From Bacteroidales bacterium (GTDB lineage: Bacteria > Bacteroidota > Bacteroidia > Bacteroidales > UBA12077): a stretch of DNA of 64,000 nucleotides. The position numbers were made by a program, and so were the translations under genes. This document shows positions 48,756 to 59,033 of the stretch, piece after piece. Numbering within the stretch: position 1 is the first letter of the stretch; each line of letters starts with the position of its first letter. The notes under the pieces are model-generated. The model saw nothing but the letters and a program-made list of their open reading frames with translations, searched no databases and was not told the origin of the DNA. The stretch spans positions 62,001-126,000 of the forward strand of contig JAHOYT010000036.1 of the NCBI GenBank assembly GCA_019038645.1. Reading direction: 5' to 3'.

Positions 48756-51743
48756 TTATTTGGTTATATTTAGAATCTCATCAAACAATTCTTTATTTTC
48801 TTTTATTTTATCAGTATTTCCATAAACACAAATAGCATTTTGTGAAAGGATGTCACTTACCATTTTCTCAAAAGATTTAATATCTTCTGCGGTAGTATTT
48901 AAAACTGCATTTCTTTCAGTTTTTAATTCTTCAATTGTAGTTTTTCTGAAATAACGTGAAACAGCTATTGATCCTCTTTGGGATGCCGTTGTTGGTCTAT
49001 CCATACGTGAAATTGTACCAATAATAAAGCGGGTCATCTCATTTTCGTCAGCTTCAAATTTTTGTAAAAATTCAGGAGAAGCATCATAATTATCAAGAGT
49101 TTCCCTCAGGTTAGGGTCACGATATGAGGCAAAATATACATTGCCGGATTGACTAAATCCTGTGAAACCTCCATAAGCTCCACCAATTACCCGAACTTGA
49201 TTTCGAACCCATTCTCTTGAAAGTATTTGGTTTAAAACTCTCATTTTACCGTCCCATTCATAATCTAACTTTTTAAAGTCATATCCTTTAATTACATACT
49301 GAACTTTGGAAGCCGACATTAGCCCTTCGTTCTTTTTTGTTAAATCAAATTCCCATTCATTAATTTGTCCTTCACCTGCTGGTAATGATGAAACCAAAAT
49401 TTGTAGACCTTCAGTATAAGTCGGATAATTTTCTTCTGAGCATGTAATTGCAGCAATCATATTATTTTGATTGAATAATATCTCAGCTGTTTTAGCAAGT
49501 TTTTCACTTACTTCTTGGTTTTTAGAATCAAAATTTTCGATAATTTCTGTAATAAAGTTATAATAATCTAAACCACCTGTTAGTTCATCGAACATTCCGT
49601 CATTTGAATAGTAAGAATGTAATCTGGTCATGGCATATCCAATTCCGTTATTTTTCACTCGTGATTCAACTCTGGATTGATGCCGCGTAAGAACAGCTTG
49701 TAATCTTTCGGCATCATCATATTTAGATGTATTAAGGATTTCTGCAGCCAATTCAAAAAGCTTACTTCCTTTTTCTGTAAAAGCTTTTGACGTTACTACA
49801 AAATATGGTAAAATTTTGTCATCTGAATAATCTTCAAGATAAGAATTTAGATTAGTATAAAATCCACCAGTATGTATATTTAACGCATTGTCAAGTTCGC
49901 CAAATGTATAGTTTTCAGTACTCATTAAACCAATTATCTCTGCAAGAAGCTTTGTGTAAGGGATTAACTCTTGCGGAACAGCACGTAAATCAAAGAATAA
50001 ATTAGCATACAAAATATTATTTGTAAAATCTTCGTGATGCAAAACCGGAATATCAGCAACAATTTTATTCTCTAAATCATACCATTCAACTTCAGGACTA
50101 ATATCTGAAAGCGATAACATAGGAATTGTGGCAAGTGCCTCCGGTGTATCTTCTTGTTTTTGATATTCCTTAAGTGCTTTTGTTTCTTCAACCAGCTGGA
50201 TTATTTCCTCTTCGCTTAAACTAGCTTTATAATCAGCTAATTCCTTTTTGATTTGTGCTGATATTTCTTTTTCAAGTCCGGGTTGTGGTTTCAATACCAT
50301 TAAAAGCGCATGTGGATTAGAGATCATCTGTTCTTTAATAATAGTTTCAAGTAACCCATTGTTAATTCCTGCTTTGATATCGGCAAGTGGTTTCTCAAAT
50401 TCTAAACCTAAGAACGGATCGTCAGCAAAGAACCATCCCTGGTATGACATCATGATATACATCATTCCTTTTTGAGGTGTATTACCTTCTCTTAAATTAA
50501 ATTCCATTCGGTTTACAATACCTTCAATCATAGATTTATCAAAACCTTCTTCACTTACTTTCTGAAGTGTTTCATAAACAATTTTATCGAATTTATCTTT
50601 ATCTTCCGGATTAGCATTTTGAACTCTTATTTGAAAGATATTTTGTTTTGAGTTGTCTACAGACGCTCTTACTTCTTTACCAATACCTGCCTCCTGTAAT
50701 GCAAGTCGTAAAGGTGCTGATTCATGATTAACCAGGGCTTCTCTTATTATATTCAGAGCCATTACATGTGATTGATCGGTATTTAAGCCTGTAACAAAAT
50801 TAATGCTTAAGTAAGTATTGTCTTTTGTAGAACTGCCTTCAGGAACAGGATATGACTTTTCTGCATATTTTTTAGCATCGAAAGGCTTCTGTAATGGAAT
50901 TTCTACTTTTTCATCTGATTTTTCATACTTAGAAAAGTATTCAGAATCAATAAATTGCAATTCTTTATTCAAATCGGCGTTACCATATAATAATACATAA
51001 CTATTTGATGGATCATAGTATTTTTTATGGAAGCTTTTAAAATACTCGTAATCTAAACCAGGAATTGCAGTTGGGTAACCTCCTGATGAAACTCCATAAG
51101 TATTATCAGGGAAAAGTATTTTATTTACCTGGTAACTCAATTCTCTGGTCGGGCTTGAGAAAGCTCCTTTCATTTCGTTATAAACAACACCTTTATAAAC
51201 AACCTCGCCATCAATATCATCCAGTTCATAATGCCATCCTTCTTGTTTAAGAATCCTTGGATCTTCATATAATAATGGATTGAAAACTGCATCAAGATAT
51301 ACATGCATTAAATTGAAATAATCTTTATCGTTCATACTGGCAACAGGATAAGTTGTAACATCAGATCCTGTCATAGCATTTAAAAATGTATTTAACGACC
51401 CTTTACTTAGTACATCAAACGGGCTTTTTACCGGAAAGTTTTTTGATCCGTTTAATACTGAATGTTCCATAATATGAGGCGTCCCATAATCATGTTCAGG
51501 AGCAGTTTTAAATGCAATATTGAAAAGTTTATTTGCATCGTCGGCATCAATTTTTAGTAATCGGGCACCGCTTTTTTCGTGAATAAAGTATAAGCAATTG
51601 GCATTTACCTCTTTCACAAATTTCTTTTCAACGAGTTTAAATCCGTTATAAGTTTGATCAACTTTAAACTCAGACTGTGGAGTACACGCCCATATCAGGG
51701 CTACTAAAGCTAATAAGATTAGAGAAAAAAATTTGTTTTTCAT
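48756..51743 (-). CDS. M16C (PreP/presequence protease-type) metallopeptidase lipoprotein
   Basis: Zinc peptidase of 995 residues, monomeric and covering all four M16 half-domains. The inverted zinc motif HxxEH is HIMEHSVLNGSKNFPVKSP near residue 91, with the distal Glu in VVYNEMKGAF. The C-terminal half has the substrate-binding region (LSREWVRNQVRVIGGAYGGFTGF). An N-terminal lipobox (LVALIWAC) places it in the periplasm or at the outer membrane, probably degrading unstructured peptides. It has no adjacent partner, as expected for the single-chain M16C type. Confidence 0.92.
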   Translation of the reverse strand: MKNKFFSLILLALVALIWACTPQSEFKVDQTYNGFKLVEKKFVKEVNANCLYFIHEKSGARLLKIDADDANKLFNIAFKTAPEHDYGTPHIMEHSVLNGSKNFPVKSPFDVLSKGSLNTFLNAMTGSDVTTYPVASMNDKDYFNLMHVYLDAVFNPLLYEDPRILKQEGWHYELDDIDGEVVYKGVVYNEMKGAFSSPTRELSYQVNKILFPDNTYGVSSGGYPTAIPGLDYEYFKSFHKKYYDPSNSYVLLYGNADLNKELQFIDSEYFSKYEKSDEKVEIPLQKPFDAKKYAEKSYPVPEGSSTKDNTYLSINFVTGLNTDQSHVMALNIIREALVNHESAPLRLALQEAGIGKEVRASVDNSKQNIFQIRVQNANPEDKDKFDKIVYETLQKVSEEGFDKSMIEGIVNRMEFNLREGNTPQKGMMYIMMSYQGWFFADDPFLGLEFEKPLADIKAGINNGLLETIIKEQMISNPHALLMVLKPQPGLEKEISAQIKKELADYKASLSEEEIIQLVEETKALKEYQKQEDTPEALATIPMLSLSDISPEVEWYDLENKIVADIPVLHHEDFTNNILYANLFFDLRAVPQELIPYTKLLAEIIGLMSTENYTFGELDNALNIHTGGFYTNLNSYLEDYSDDKILPYFVVTSKAFTEKGSKLFELAAEILNTSKYDDAERLQAVLTRHQSRVESRVKNNGIGYAMTRLHSYYSNDGMFDELTGGLDYYNFITEIIENFDSKNQEVSEKLAKTAEILFNQNNMIAAITCSEENYPTYTEGLQILVSSLPAGEGQINEWEFDLTKKNEGLMSASKVQYVIKGYDFKKLDYEWDGKMRVLNQILSREWVRNQVRVIGGAYGGFTGFSQSGNVYFASYRDPNLRETLDNYDASPEFLQKFEADENEMTRFIIGTISRMDRPTTASQRGSIAVSRYFRKTTIEELKTERNAVLNTTAEDIKSFEKMVSDILSQNAICVYGNTDKIKENKELFDEILNITK

Positions 51744-51995
51744 TTTTAAGGGTTTTATTTTATAAGGTTAATATTTAATTAACTATGTAAAAAAAAGAAT
51801 TTTAAATATACAATAATTTGATTATTTAACTAGTAGAAACAAGAGTTTTAATATTTTATTCTTATCGATTATCAATATGTAGATATTGAAGTGTAGTATA
51901 ACTATACAGTATTTATGAATCAGGAGTTTCTAATTTTCTCAATCACATTGTCAAGATAGGAGTACATTCCATTAAAAGACTGATACCTGGTTTTT

Positions 51996-53258
51996 CTATA
52001 ATATGATTGTTTCCTCCCGGTTTGGACCCACAGAAATTATTTTAATCGGGACATTAACCTCATTCTCAATATACTTAAGGTAAACTGTAAATTCTTTTGG
52101 TAGTTTATTATATGAATTGATTTTCGAAATATCTTCTTTCCATCCATTAAATTCTTTTAAAACAGGCTCCAATGGTTCGTTTATTTCATAAGGCAGATAA
52201 TTAATTTCTTTACCATTTAGTAGGTAATGAGTACACACTTTAATGGTATCAAAACCAGTTAAAACATCAGCTTTTGTAACTATAAGTTCTGTAACGCCAT
52301 TAAGCATTACGGCATATTTAAGTGCTGGCAAATCGAGCCAGCCACATCGTCTTGGTCTGCCAGTTGTAGCACCAAATTCATGTCCTTGCTTTCGCAATAA
52401 TTCTCCTTCTTCATTTTCTAATTCGGTAGGGAATGGACCACTGCCAACACGGGTGCAATAGGCTTTAAATATTCCAATTACATTTCCTATTTTATTAGGA
52501 GCTACACCTAATCCTGTACAAGCGCCTGCACATATTGTATTCGATGATGTAACAAATGGATACGAGCCAAAATCAATATCAAGTAATGTGCCTTGTGCAC
52601 CTTCGGCCAAAATTAATTTTTCTTCATTAATGTAATTGTTAATTTCATGTTCGCTTTCAATTAGCTTAAAAGATTTAATAAGTTCAATTCCTTTAAACCA
52701 TTTTTCTTCATATTCCTCAAGATCAAACTTAAAATCATATTGCTTTAAGAGATCTTTGTGTTTATTAGTCAGAAAATTGTATTTTTCTATAAACCCGGGA
52801 TTAATTATATCACCAATTCGTAATCCATTCCGGCCGGTTTTGTCCATATATGTTGGTCCAATCCCTTTTAAAGTAGAACCAATTTTTGTTTTCCCTTTTG
52901 CTGCTTCAGATGCAGCATCAAGAATTCTGTGAGATGGTAATATAAGATGAGCTCTTTTAGATATAAATAGATTCTTTGTTAAATCAACATTAAGATCTTT
53001 AAGTTCTTCAATCTCTTTCATGAAAATTGCCGGATCTATAACAACACCGTTTCCAATAATATTAATTGTATCAGATCTGAATACACCAGACGGAATTGTA
53101 TGCAAAACATGTTTTATTTCATTAAATTCAAGAGTATGCCCTGCATTTGGTCCACCCTGAAATCGAGCAATTACGTTGTATTTAGGAGCTAAAACATCAA
53201 CAATTTTACCTTTTCCCTCGTCTCCCCACTGAAGACCTAATAATACATCTAACTTCAT
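51996..53258 (-). CDS. purA: Adenylosuccinate synthetase
   Basis: GTP-dependent enzyme joining IMP and aspartate to adenylosuccinate, the first committed step to AMP. The N-terminal P-loop-like LLGLQWGDEGKGKIVD, NAGHTL, STLKGIGPTYMDKTGR, LLDIDFGSYPFVTSSNT and GATTGRPRRCGWLDL are all present. Its 420 residues match the family. It is transcribed in the same direction as the Fur-family gene 112 bases upstream and may be in the same transcript, though the gap could hold a promoter. Confidence 0.97.
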   Translation of the reverse strand: MKLDVLLGLQWGDEGKGKIVDVLAPKYNVIARFQGGPNAGHTLEFNEIKHVLHTIPSGVFRSDTINIIGNGVVIDPAIFMKEIEELKDLNVDLTKNLFISKRAHLILPSHRILDAASEAAKGKTKIGSTLKGIGPTYMDKTGRNGLRIGDIINPGFIEKYNFLTNKHKDLLKQYDFKFDLEEYEEKWFKGIELIKSFKLIESEHEINNYINEEKLILAEGAQGTLLDIDFGSYPFVTSSNTICAGACTGLGVAPNKIGNVIGIFKAYCTRVGSGPFPTELENEEGELLRKQGHEFGATTGRPRRCGWLDLPALKYAVMLNGVTELIVTKADVLTGFDTIKVCTHYLLNGKEINYLPYEINEPLEPVLKEFNGWKEDISKINSYNKLPKEFTVYLKYIENEVNVPIKIISVGPNREETIIL

Positions 53259-53370
53259 ATCTTGTTTTGAATTAATATTAACGAATACAAATTACAACAA
53301 ACACTAAAAATAAAAAAATCCCCGCGTATAGAACGGAAATTATCAAATGTTTTATAACTAGTTATTAACT

Positions 53371-53832
53371 TTATTTTTTCGGTTTTTTAGTTTTGCAATC
53401 ATTACAGATTCCGTAAAAATATAGCGAATGATAAATAATATTAAATCCCATCATATTTGAGGCGGTTTCCTGAATTTCCTGTATTCTGGGATCGCAAAAT
53501 TCCAGAACTTTTCCACATTTCTGGCATATAAGATGATCATGTTGTTTGCAATTATGTGCTTTCTCAAACTGAGCAATGTTCTTGCCAAACTGATGTTTAA
53601 TAACAAGATTGCTTTCCAATAATAATTCAATGGTATTGTACAAAGTTGCACGGCTTACTCTGTAGTTTTTATTTTTCATTGAAATATATAATGACTCTAT
53701 ATCAAAATGATTATCTCTAGAATATATTTCATCGAGGATAGCATATCGTTCAGGAGTTTTTCTGTGACCACGTTTTTCCAGATATTCCGTAAAAATTTTT
53801 TTTACGGTTTCTTTTGTATCACTACAAATCAT
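53371..53832 (-). CDS. Fur-family metalloregulator
   Basis: Fur/PerR/Zur-type repressor of 153 residues. A winged-helix DNA-binding domain ([34 protein letters not shown]) precedes the dimer and metal domain with [23 protein letters not shown] and a C-terminal CNDC; the paired CxxC structural zinc site is intact. The metal sensed (Fe, Mn/peroxide or Zn) cannot be decided by eye. The track used a TTG six bases upstream; the ATG at 53832 is used. It lies between relA/spoT and purA, all on the minus strand. Confidence 0.92.
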   Translation of the reverse strand: MICSDTKETVKKIFTEYLEKRGHRKTPERYAILDEIYSRDNHFDIESLYISMKNKNYRVSRATLYNTIELLLESNLVIKHQFGKNIAQFEKAHNCKQHDHLICQKCGKVLEFCDPRIQEIQETASNMMGFNIIYHSLYFYGICNDCKTKKPKK

Positions 53833-53904
53833 AAACAATCATTTATTATTGATTGCTAAAAGTATGAATTTTTTTCCGTTATTTAGAATTAATTTAAAGA
53901 AAAA

Positions 53905-56175
53905 TTATTTTACGATTTCTTCGTTTCGTTTAACTGAATCAACACCTTTTATTTTGCTGATATTCATAATTAGATTATTGAGGTCGCTTACGTTATGAAC
54001 ATATAATTCAATTTCTCCCTCGAATATGCCATCATGAGTTTCGATAAATATTTTACGGATATTTACTGTTAACTCATTGGAAATAACGTTAGTAATGTCT
54101 GATGCGATAGCAATTCTGTCGATTCCGTTTAAGGTGAGTTTTGCAAGTGATGAAAGAAATTTTTGAGAAGTCCATTTTGCCGGTACGATATAATTCCCTT
54201 CGCTCGACATTAATCTAATAGCAGTCGGGCATTTGGCTTTATGTATAATAATGAAATCTTCTTTAGGGTTTTTATATCCGATAACATTATCACCAGGAAT
54301 AGGATTACAACATTTAGCCATGTTCAAATTATGACTTTCATTTTCAGTAATTTCTTTTATTATGAGTGGATTTTTATAACTGAATTTACTTTCTTTTTTA
54401 GAAGCCTCTGTACTTTTTTTGCTTTTACCTGATGAGGTGCTTTTTGAAATTTGCAAACCCCAATATCTGATAAGCTTATTTTTAGTATTTTTCTTTAGTA
54501 TTTTTTTAAGGTTATCAAGTTTAATTATACCGCTTCCTATTTTACTGTACAGTTCATCTTTACTAATAACTTCATATTCAGGTAAAATTTTCCTGAAAAC
54601 TCTTGAGCTTGGGTGAACTTTTAATTCTTTCAATTTAGTTTCCAGAAACGATTTTCCTTTCTTAATCCGGTCTTTGGTTTCTGCCTTTATTGCATCAGTA
54701 ATACTTGTTTTAGCCTTTGCTGTTCTAACCTGATGCAACCATTCGTTTTGTATTTTTTGTTTGTTCGATGTGATAATTTCAACCTGATCACCACTTCTTA
54801 ATACATGATTTAAAGCGACAAGCTTATGGTTTATTTTAGCACCAATAGCTTTATTCCCGATTTCACTATGAATTTCATATGCAAAATCCAGAGCGGTACA
54901 GTATTTCGGAAGTGTTTTAAGATCACCTTTCGGTGTAAAAACCATTATTTCAGATGAAAAAAGATTCATTTTAAATTCATCAAGAAACTCCAGAGCATCT
55001 GAATTAGGATTTTCAAGCATCTCTCTTATTTTCTTAATCCATTTGTCAAGCTCACGCTCACTTGTTTTTTCACCTTTATATTTCCAATGGGCTGCGAATC
55101 CTCTCTCAGCAATAGCATCCATCCTTTCCGATCTAATCTGGATTTCAACCCATTTACCATTTGGTCCCATTACAGTTGTATGTAAAGCTTCATAACCATT
55201 GGCTTTAGGAGAGCTAATCCAGTCACGTATTCTGTCAGGTTTTGGAGTATAAATGTCAGTAATTAGCGAATAAATCTGCCAACATTGTGCTTTTTCTGTT
55301 TCTCTGTTAAGGGCTTTAAAAATAATCCGGATAGCAATTAAATCATAAACCTCTTCAAACGGAATATTTTTATTTTGCATCTTATTCCATATAGAAAAAA
55401 TCGACTTTGGCCTTCCGTTAATATCAAATTCAATATTACTTTTCTCTATTTTTTCAATAATTGGTAAAGAGAAACGGTTTATTTCCAGTTGTCTTTTTTT
55501 CTCATTATCCTCAATTTTTGTCACAAGTTCATCAAAAATTTCAGGATGACGGTATTTTAAGCTTAAATCTTCCAGTTCTGATTTAATAGCATATAAACCT
55601 AAACGATGAGCTAGCGGTGCGTAAAGGTATATTGTTTCTCCTGCAATTTTTAATTGCTTGTTAGGAGGCATCGATGCCAGTGTTCGCATATTATGCAAAC
55701 GATCAGCAAGCTTTATCAGGATAACTCTCACATCATCCGATAACGTCAGTAACATTTTTCTAAAATTTTCGGCCTGTAATGAAGAGTGTTTGTCAAAAAC
55801 GCCTGAAATTTTAGTCAGCCCATCAATTATAGAAGCAATTTTTTCACCAAAAAAGTGATCAATATCTTCGATAGAATATTCGGTATCTTCAACCACATCA
55901 TGCAATAAAGCACATGCAATGGAGGTGGCTCCTAATCCTATTTCAGATGTTACAATTTTTGCTACCGCAATCGGATGCAGTATATAAGGTTCTCCGGATC
56001 TTCTTTTTACCCCTTTATGTGATTCTTTTGCAAGATCAAATGCTTTTCTTATGAGTTTAATATCTTTAACCTTGACATGTTTTGAGCAGCTTAAAATCAG
56101 ATCATTATATAATTCCTCTGCATAAGCATCTTCATCAGTGATATTAATATTATTTACAGATTTTATATTACTCAT
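53905..56175 (-). CDS. Bifunctional (p)ppGpp synthetase/hydrolase RelA/SpoT
   Basis: Stringent-response enzyme of 756 residues. The HD hydrolase domain (about 40-200) has HPIAVAKIV and HDVVEDTEYS, intact for ppGpp hydrolysis. The synthetase domain (about 250-370) has GRPKSIFSIWNKM and YDLIAIRIIF. TGS (about 410-470, MVFTPKGDLKTLP), a helical region, a conserved-cysteine segment (MAKCCNPIPGDNVIGY, HKAKCP) and a C-terminal ACT domain follow. The order is the full long-RSH form (Rel/SpoT). It probably sets alarmone level during starvation; the neighbouring purA supplies adenylate precursors, but regulatory linkage is not shown. Confidence 0.95.
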   Translation of the reverse strand: MSNIKSVNNINITDEDAYAEELYNDLILSCSKHVKVKDIKLIRKAFDLAKESHKGVKRRSGEPYILHPIAVAKIVTSEIGLGATSIACALLHDVVEDTEYSIEDIDHFFGEKIASIIDGLTKISGVFDKHSSLQAENFRKMLLTLSDDVRVILIKLADRLHNMRTLASMPPNKQLKIAGETIYLYAPLAHRLGLYAIKSELEDLSLKYRHPEIFDELVTKIEDNEKKRQLEINRFSLPIIEKIEKSNIEFDINGRPKSIFSIWNKMQNKNIPFEEVYDLIAIRIIFKALNRETEKAQCWQIYSLITDIYTPKPDRIRDWISSPKANGYEALHTTVMGPNGKWVEIQIRSERMDAIAERGFAAHWKYKGEKTSERELDKWIKKIREMLENPNSDALEFLDEFKMNLFSSEIMVFTPKGDLKTLPKYCTALDFAYEIHSEIGNKAIGAKINHKLVALNHVLRSGDQVEIITSNKQKIQNEWLHQVRTAKAKTSITDAIKAETKDRIKKGKSFLETKLKELKVHPSSRVFRKILPEYEVISKDELYSKIGSGIIKLDNLKKILKKNTKNKLIRYWGLQISKSTSSGKSKKSTEASKKESKFSYKNPLIIKEITENESHNLNMAKCCNPIPGDNVIGYKNPKEDFIIIHKAKCPTAIRLMSSEGNYIVPAKWTSQKFLSSLAKLTLNGIDRIAIASDITNVISNELTVNIRKIFIETHDGIFEGEIELYVHNVSDLNNLIMNISKIKGVDSVKRNEEIVK

Positions 56176-56239
56176 AAGTTTATAACTGAAATATAGAATA
56201 CAAATTTAAGGAAAAAATGACTATTTTTTTTGAATTGTA

Positions 56240-57706
56240 TTATTGTTGCGGATATATGACAGTAACACTACCTCTGTTTTCAACTGATTGATTATCCCCG
56301 GTTTTAATTTTTAATAAATAAATATAAGAACCCACTGGTGCAGGTTTTCCATTCGATTCTTTCCCGTTCCACCCCTTTGAAGGATCCGATGTTTCAAAAA
56401 CTATATTTCCCCAACGATTATATATTCTTAATTCATATTTTTTAGGTAAAAAAGAAAAAACTGGTAAAAAAAGATCGTTTATACCATCATCGTTTGGTGT
56501 AAATGCTTCCGGAATGTATATTTTTGGTTTAATGTATACGCATTCAGTATTTGACTGGCTATAATATTCTTCCATCTCACTATCACAAATAACTTTTACA
56601 TAATAACAAAACTGGCCAGCAAGGTTTTGTCCCTGTAAGAGTTCAGTATCGTCTGTAATACTATAATAATTAGAAATTGATCTGATTAACTCAGGTTCTG
56701 AATTACCGGAGATTCTATAAACCTCGTACGTGGCAGATAATAAATCATAATCCTTCAACAGATTCCATGATAAGGTATTTACGAAATCGGTATTTTCCAG
56801 ATTTAAAACTATATTATTAATTACATCTGAATTAGTTGTTTCATTGCCACATTCATTTACAGAAGCTAATTTATAGTAAGTTATTTTATTGTCAGGTTCT
56901 GAATTATGATCAGTAGCAGTAATAATAGAATAATTGGAAATAAAAGTTTCAAGTGAATAAAAAGTGCCGTTATAGGAATCTGATTTTAATAAGCGGTAGC
57001 TATTTAATTCACTATTTGAAGCAACTTTAAATTGCAGGTTTGAATTTTCTCCATCTGAAATAACTGATAATGCATTAATATAATCAGGGCTTTGAGGCAT
57101 TTCGGTAAATTTACTTACCGGATTAGAAAAACTTGTTGAGTCTTCTCCAAGCCATTGCGTTTCAATTGAAAAGGTGTAGTTTGTATTTTCCAAAATATTT
57201 TCAACGGTATATTCATTTTCTGAAGCACTAACAGAAGTATTTTGCGTTATTCCACCTTCTGTTTTTTTTACAATAAATTGAGTTGGTGTCCAGTCATTAG
57301 CCGTAAAGGCTGTTGTTTCAAGATCATTCCATTTTAAATTTATTTGTTGCAGGCACGAATCATATGAATAAGTTAAATAATAAGTAGAAATTATTTCTGA
57401 ACTCACAGAAGTAGTTATTTCGCTTTGTATTTTGTAAGATCGTGGTTTTTTATGTGCATTTGCTGTTAAATCAATATAACTTTTTACCATTGAACCCAGA
57501 GTTATAATAGGAGAAAGATTACTAATTTCAAGGCTATCCCTGTAAACTACCAGATTTTCTCCTCCGTTATACTCCCATGATAATCTTACATGACCCTGCT
57601 CATTAATTACACTAACATTCTTAATAGTTAATGTTTGTGATCTTCCTTTTTTATTTATAAGGATAAATGAGGAAATAATTAATATATAAATTAATAATTT
57701 ACGCAT
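56240..57706 (-). CDS. T9SS type B sorted secreted protein with FnIII-like repeats
   Basis: Exported protein of 488 residues: signal peptide (ILIISSFILINKKGRSQ), three to four fibronectin-III-like modules (for example VRLSWEYNGGENLVVYRD, INLKWNDLETTAFTAND, NTLSWNLLKDYDLLSATYEVYR) and a C-terminal gliding-motility-associated / type B sorting domain (IYIPEAFTPNDDGINDLFLPVF, YELRIYNRWGNIVFETSDPSKGWNGKESNGKPAPVGSYIYLL). It is thus secreted by the type IX system and attached to or released from the cell surface. The target is unknown. Confidence 0.93.
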   Translation of the reverse strand: MRKLLIYILIISSFILINKKGRSQTLTIKNVSVINEQGHVRLSWEYNGGENLVVYRDSLEISNLSPIITLGSMVKSYIDLTANAHKKPRSYKIQSEITTSVSSEIISTYYLTYSYDSCLQQINLKWNDLETTAFTANDWTPTQFIVKKTEGGITQNTSVSASENEYTVENILENTNYTFSIETQWLGEDSTSFSNPVSKFTEMPQSPDYINALSVISDGENSNLQFKVASNSELNSYRLLKSDSYNGTFYSLETFISNYSIITATDHNSEPDNKITYYKLASVNECGNETTNSDVINNIVLNLENTDFVNTLSWNLLKDYDLLSATYEVYRISGNSEPELIRSISNYYSITDDTELLQGQNLAGQFCYYVKVICDSEMEEYYSQSNTECVYIKPKIYIPEAFTPNDDGINDLFLPVFSFLPKKYELRIYNRWGNIVFETSDPSKGWNGKESNGKPAPVGSYIYLLKIKTGDNQSVENRGSVTVIYPQQ

Positions 57707-57742
57707 AGTTAGTAATACAATTCTATAACGAAAATAAGAAAC

Positions 57743-59029
57743 TTAATTGTATTTACCGGCTATAGTTCTTATTAAAGTATCTTCCTTCAGATATTTATTG
57801 GTAAGAATAATTATTTCGGCAGGAGTTATTGTGTTTATTGCTTCAACGGCTTTATCATAATAATTAGTTTCGAGCCCTAAATCAATAATGTTTTTAAACC
57901 CGGCCGATATTTCAAACGGACCATCGAAAGATCTTAGCAGTTCGCCCAGCATATAATTCTTAACCAGACGAAGCTCCTGCTGGCTAATTTGCTCTTCTCT
58001 TAATTTTTTTATTTCAGTCAGAATATCAGCAATGGCATTTTTAGCAACATTGGCTCCGACTTCTGAAAGTATTACGAGATATTCAGCATGTTTTAATGAA
58101 ACCATAACAGAACTAATCCCATATGTATAGCCTTTTTCTTCGCGAATGGATTTCATTAAGCGTGAACCAAAATATCCGCCTAAAATGGTATTAACCACAT
58201 TTAAATTATGATAATCGGGATGATCTTTTCTGATTATTATTTTTCCAAGTCGAATAGCGGATTGTGTTACGTTCTTTTTTTCCACAAATGATTCCATTTC
58301 AGGCTTATGTGAAATATCGAAATTTATGAATTTAGTTTCATTTTCTAAATTCCAGGTTTTATTTCCTAAATACTGATTGAGAAGCTTAATGTCAGAGTCG
58401 TCTATTTTTCCGGACAGTATTATTTTGCAGTTTTTGGAATTGTATAGCCTTTTATGAAACTGAACAACATCTTCGCGATTAACCAGATCATAATCATCAA
58501 GTTTTGTTTTTCTGCCATAAGGATGATTTTTTCCAAAAAGCTGTTCATTGAATTCGCGTCGTGCAATATTTGTAACCTTCTCTAATTCAATCTGAAATTG
58601 TTGTTTTCTTTTATTCAGGAAAGTCCTCAGCTCATTTTCAGGGAATACTGGGTTTTTAATAATATCATCAAAAATCTTTATTGTTTCGGGCAGATATTTT
58701 TTTAAAGTATATAATGTGATGTTTGCAAAATCCTTTGTTGGGTTGGGGTGAATAAATGCACCATAGTAATCCAGTTTTTCTGCAATTTGTTGTGATGTAA
58801 AACTTTTGGTTCCTTCGATAAGCATTTCGTTTACGATGGTTGCAATTAAAGGTTTTTCCTGATGCCAGCTTCCGGCATTAAATGTCACGTCTATTTTAAC
58901 AACCTCCTGTGTTCCAGCATTTATAATATAGGTTTCAATTCCATTATTCAGGTTTATTTTTTTGGGAACAGGAATATTAATATTCTCTATATTTTTAAAT
59001 TCAGGCTGTTGTTTTCTGTTTAAATGCAT
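57743..59029 (-). CDS. M16B peptidase-like subunit without zinc motif
   Basis: M16-family protein of 428 residues, second of a pair. The site where HxxEH should be reads IVNEMLIEGT, so zinc binding is lost. The C-terminal R/Y substrate-binding segment IREEKGYTYGISSVMV is conserved. This split, zinc site in one subunit and R/Y pair in the other, is known for bacterial M16B heterodimers and for mitochondrial processing peptidase. Its start lies 4 bases after the stop of the active subunit, so stoichiometric synthesis is likely. Confidence 0.9.
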   Translation of the reverse strand: MHLNRKQQPEFKNIENINIPVPKKINLNNGIETYIINAGTQEVVKIDVTFNAGSWHQEKPLIATIVNEMLIEGTKSFTSQQIAEKLDYYGAFIHPNPTKDFANITLYTLKKYLPETIKIFDDIIKNPVFPENELRTFLNKRKQQFQIELEKVTNIARREFNEQLFGKNHPYGRKTKLDDYDLVNREDVVQFHKRLYNSKNCKIILSGKIDDSDIKLLNQYLGNKTWNLENETKFINFDISHKPEMESFVEKKNVTQSAIRLGKIIIRKDHPDYHNLNVVNTILGGYFGSRLMKSIREEKGYTYGISSVMVSLKHAEYLVILSEVGANVAKNAIADILTEIKKLREEQISQQELRLVKNYMLGELLRSFDGPFEISAGFKNIIDLGLETNYYDKAVEAINTITPAEIIILTNKYLKEDTLIRTIAGKYN

Positions 59030-59033
59030 TCTA

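Noticed and set aside
51910-51995. Short frame after the purA stop (ending YLDNVIEKIRNS)
   Set aside because: Protein-like, but only 15 codons from its ATG and out of frame with purA; a frameshifted extension is not supported because the purA C-terminus is complete.
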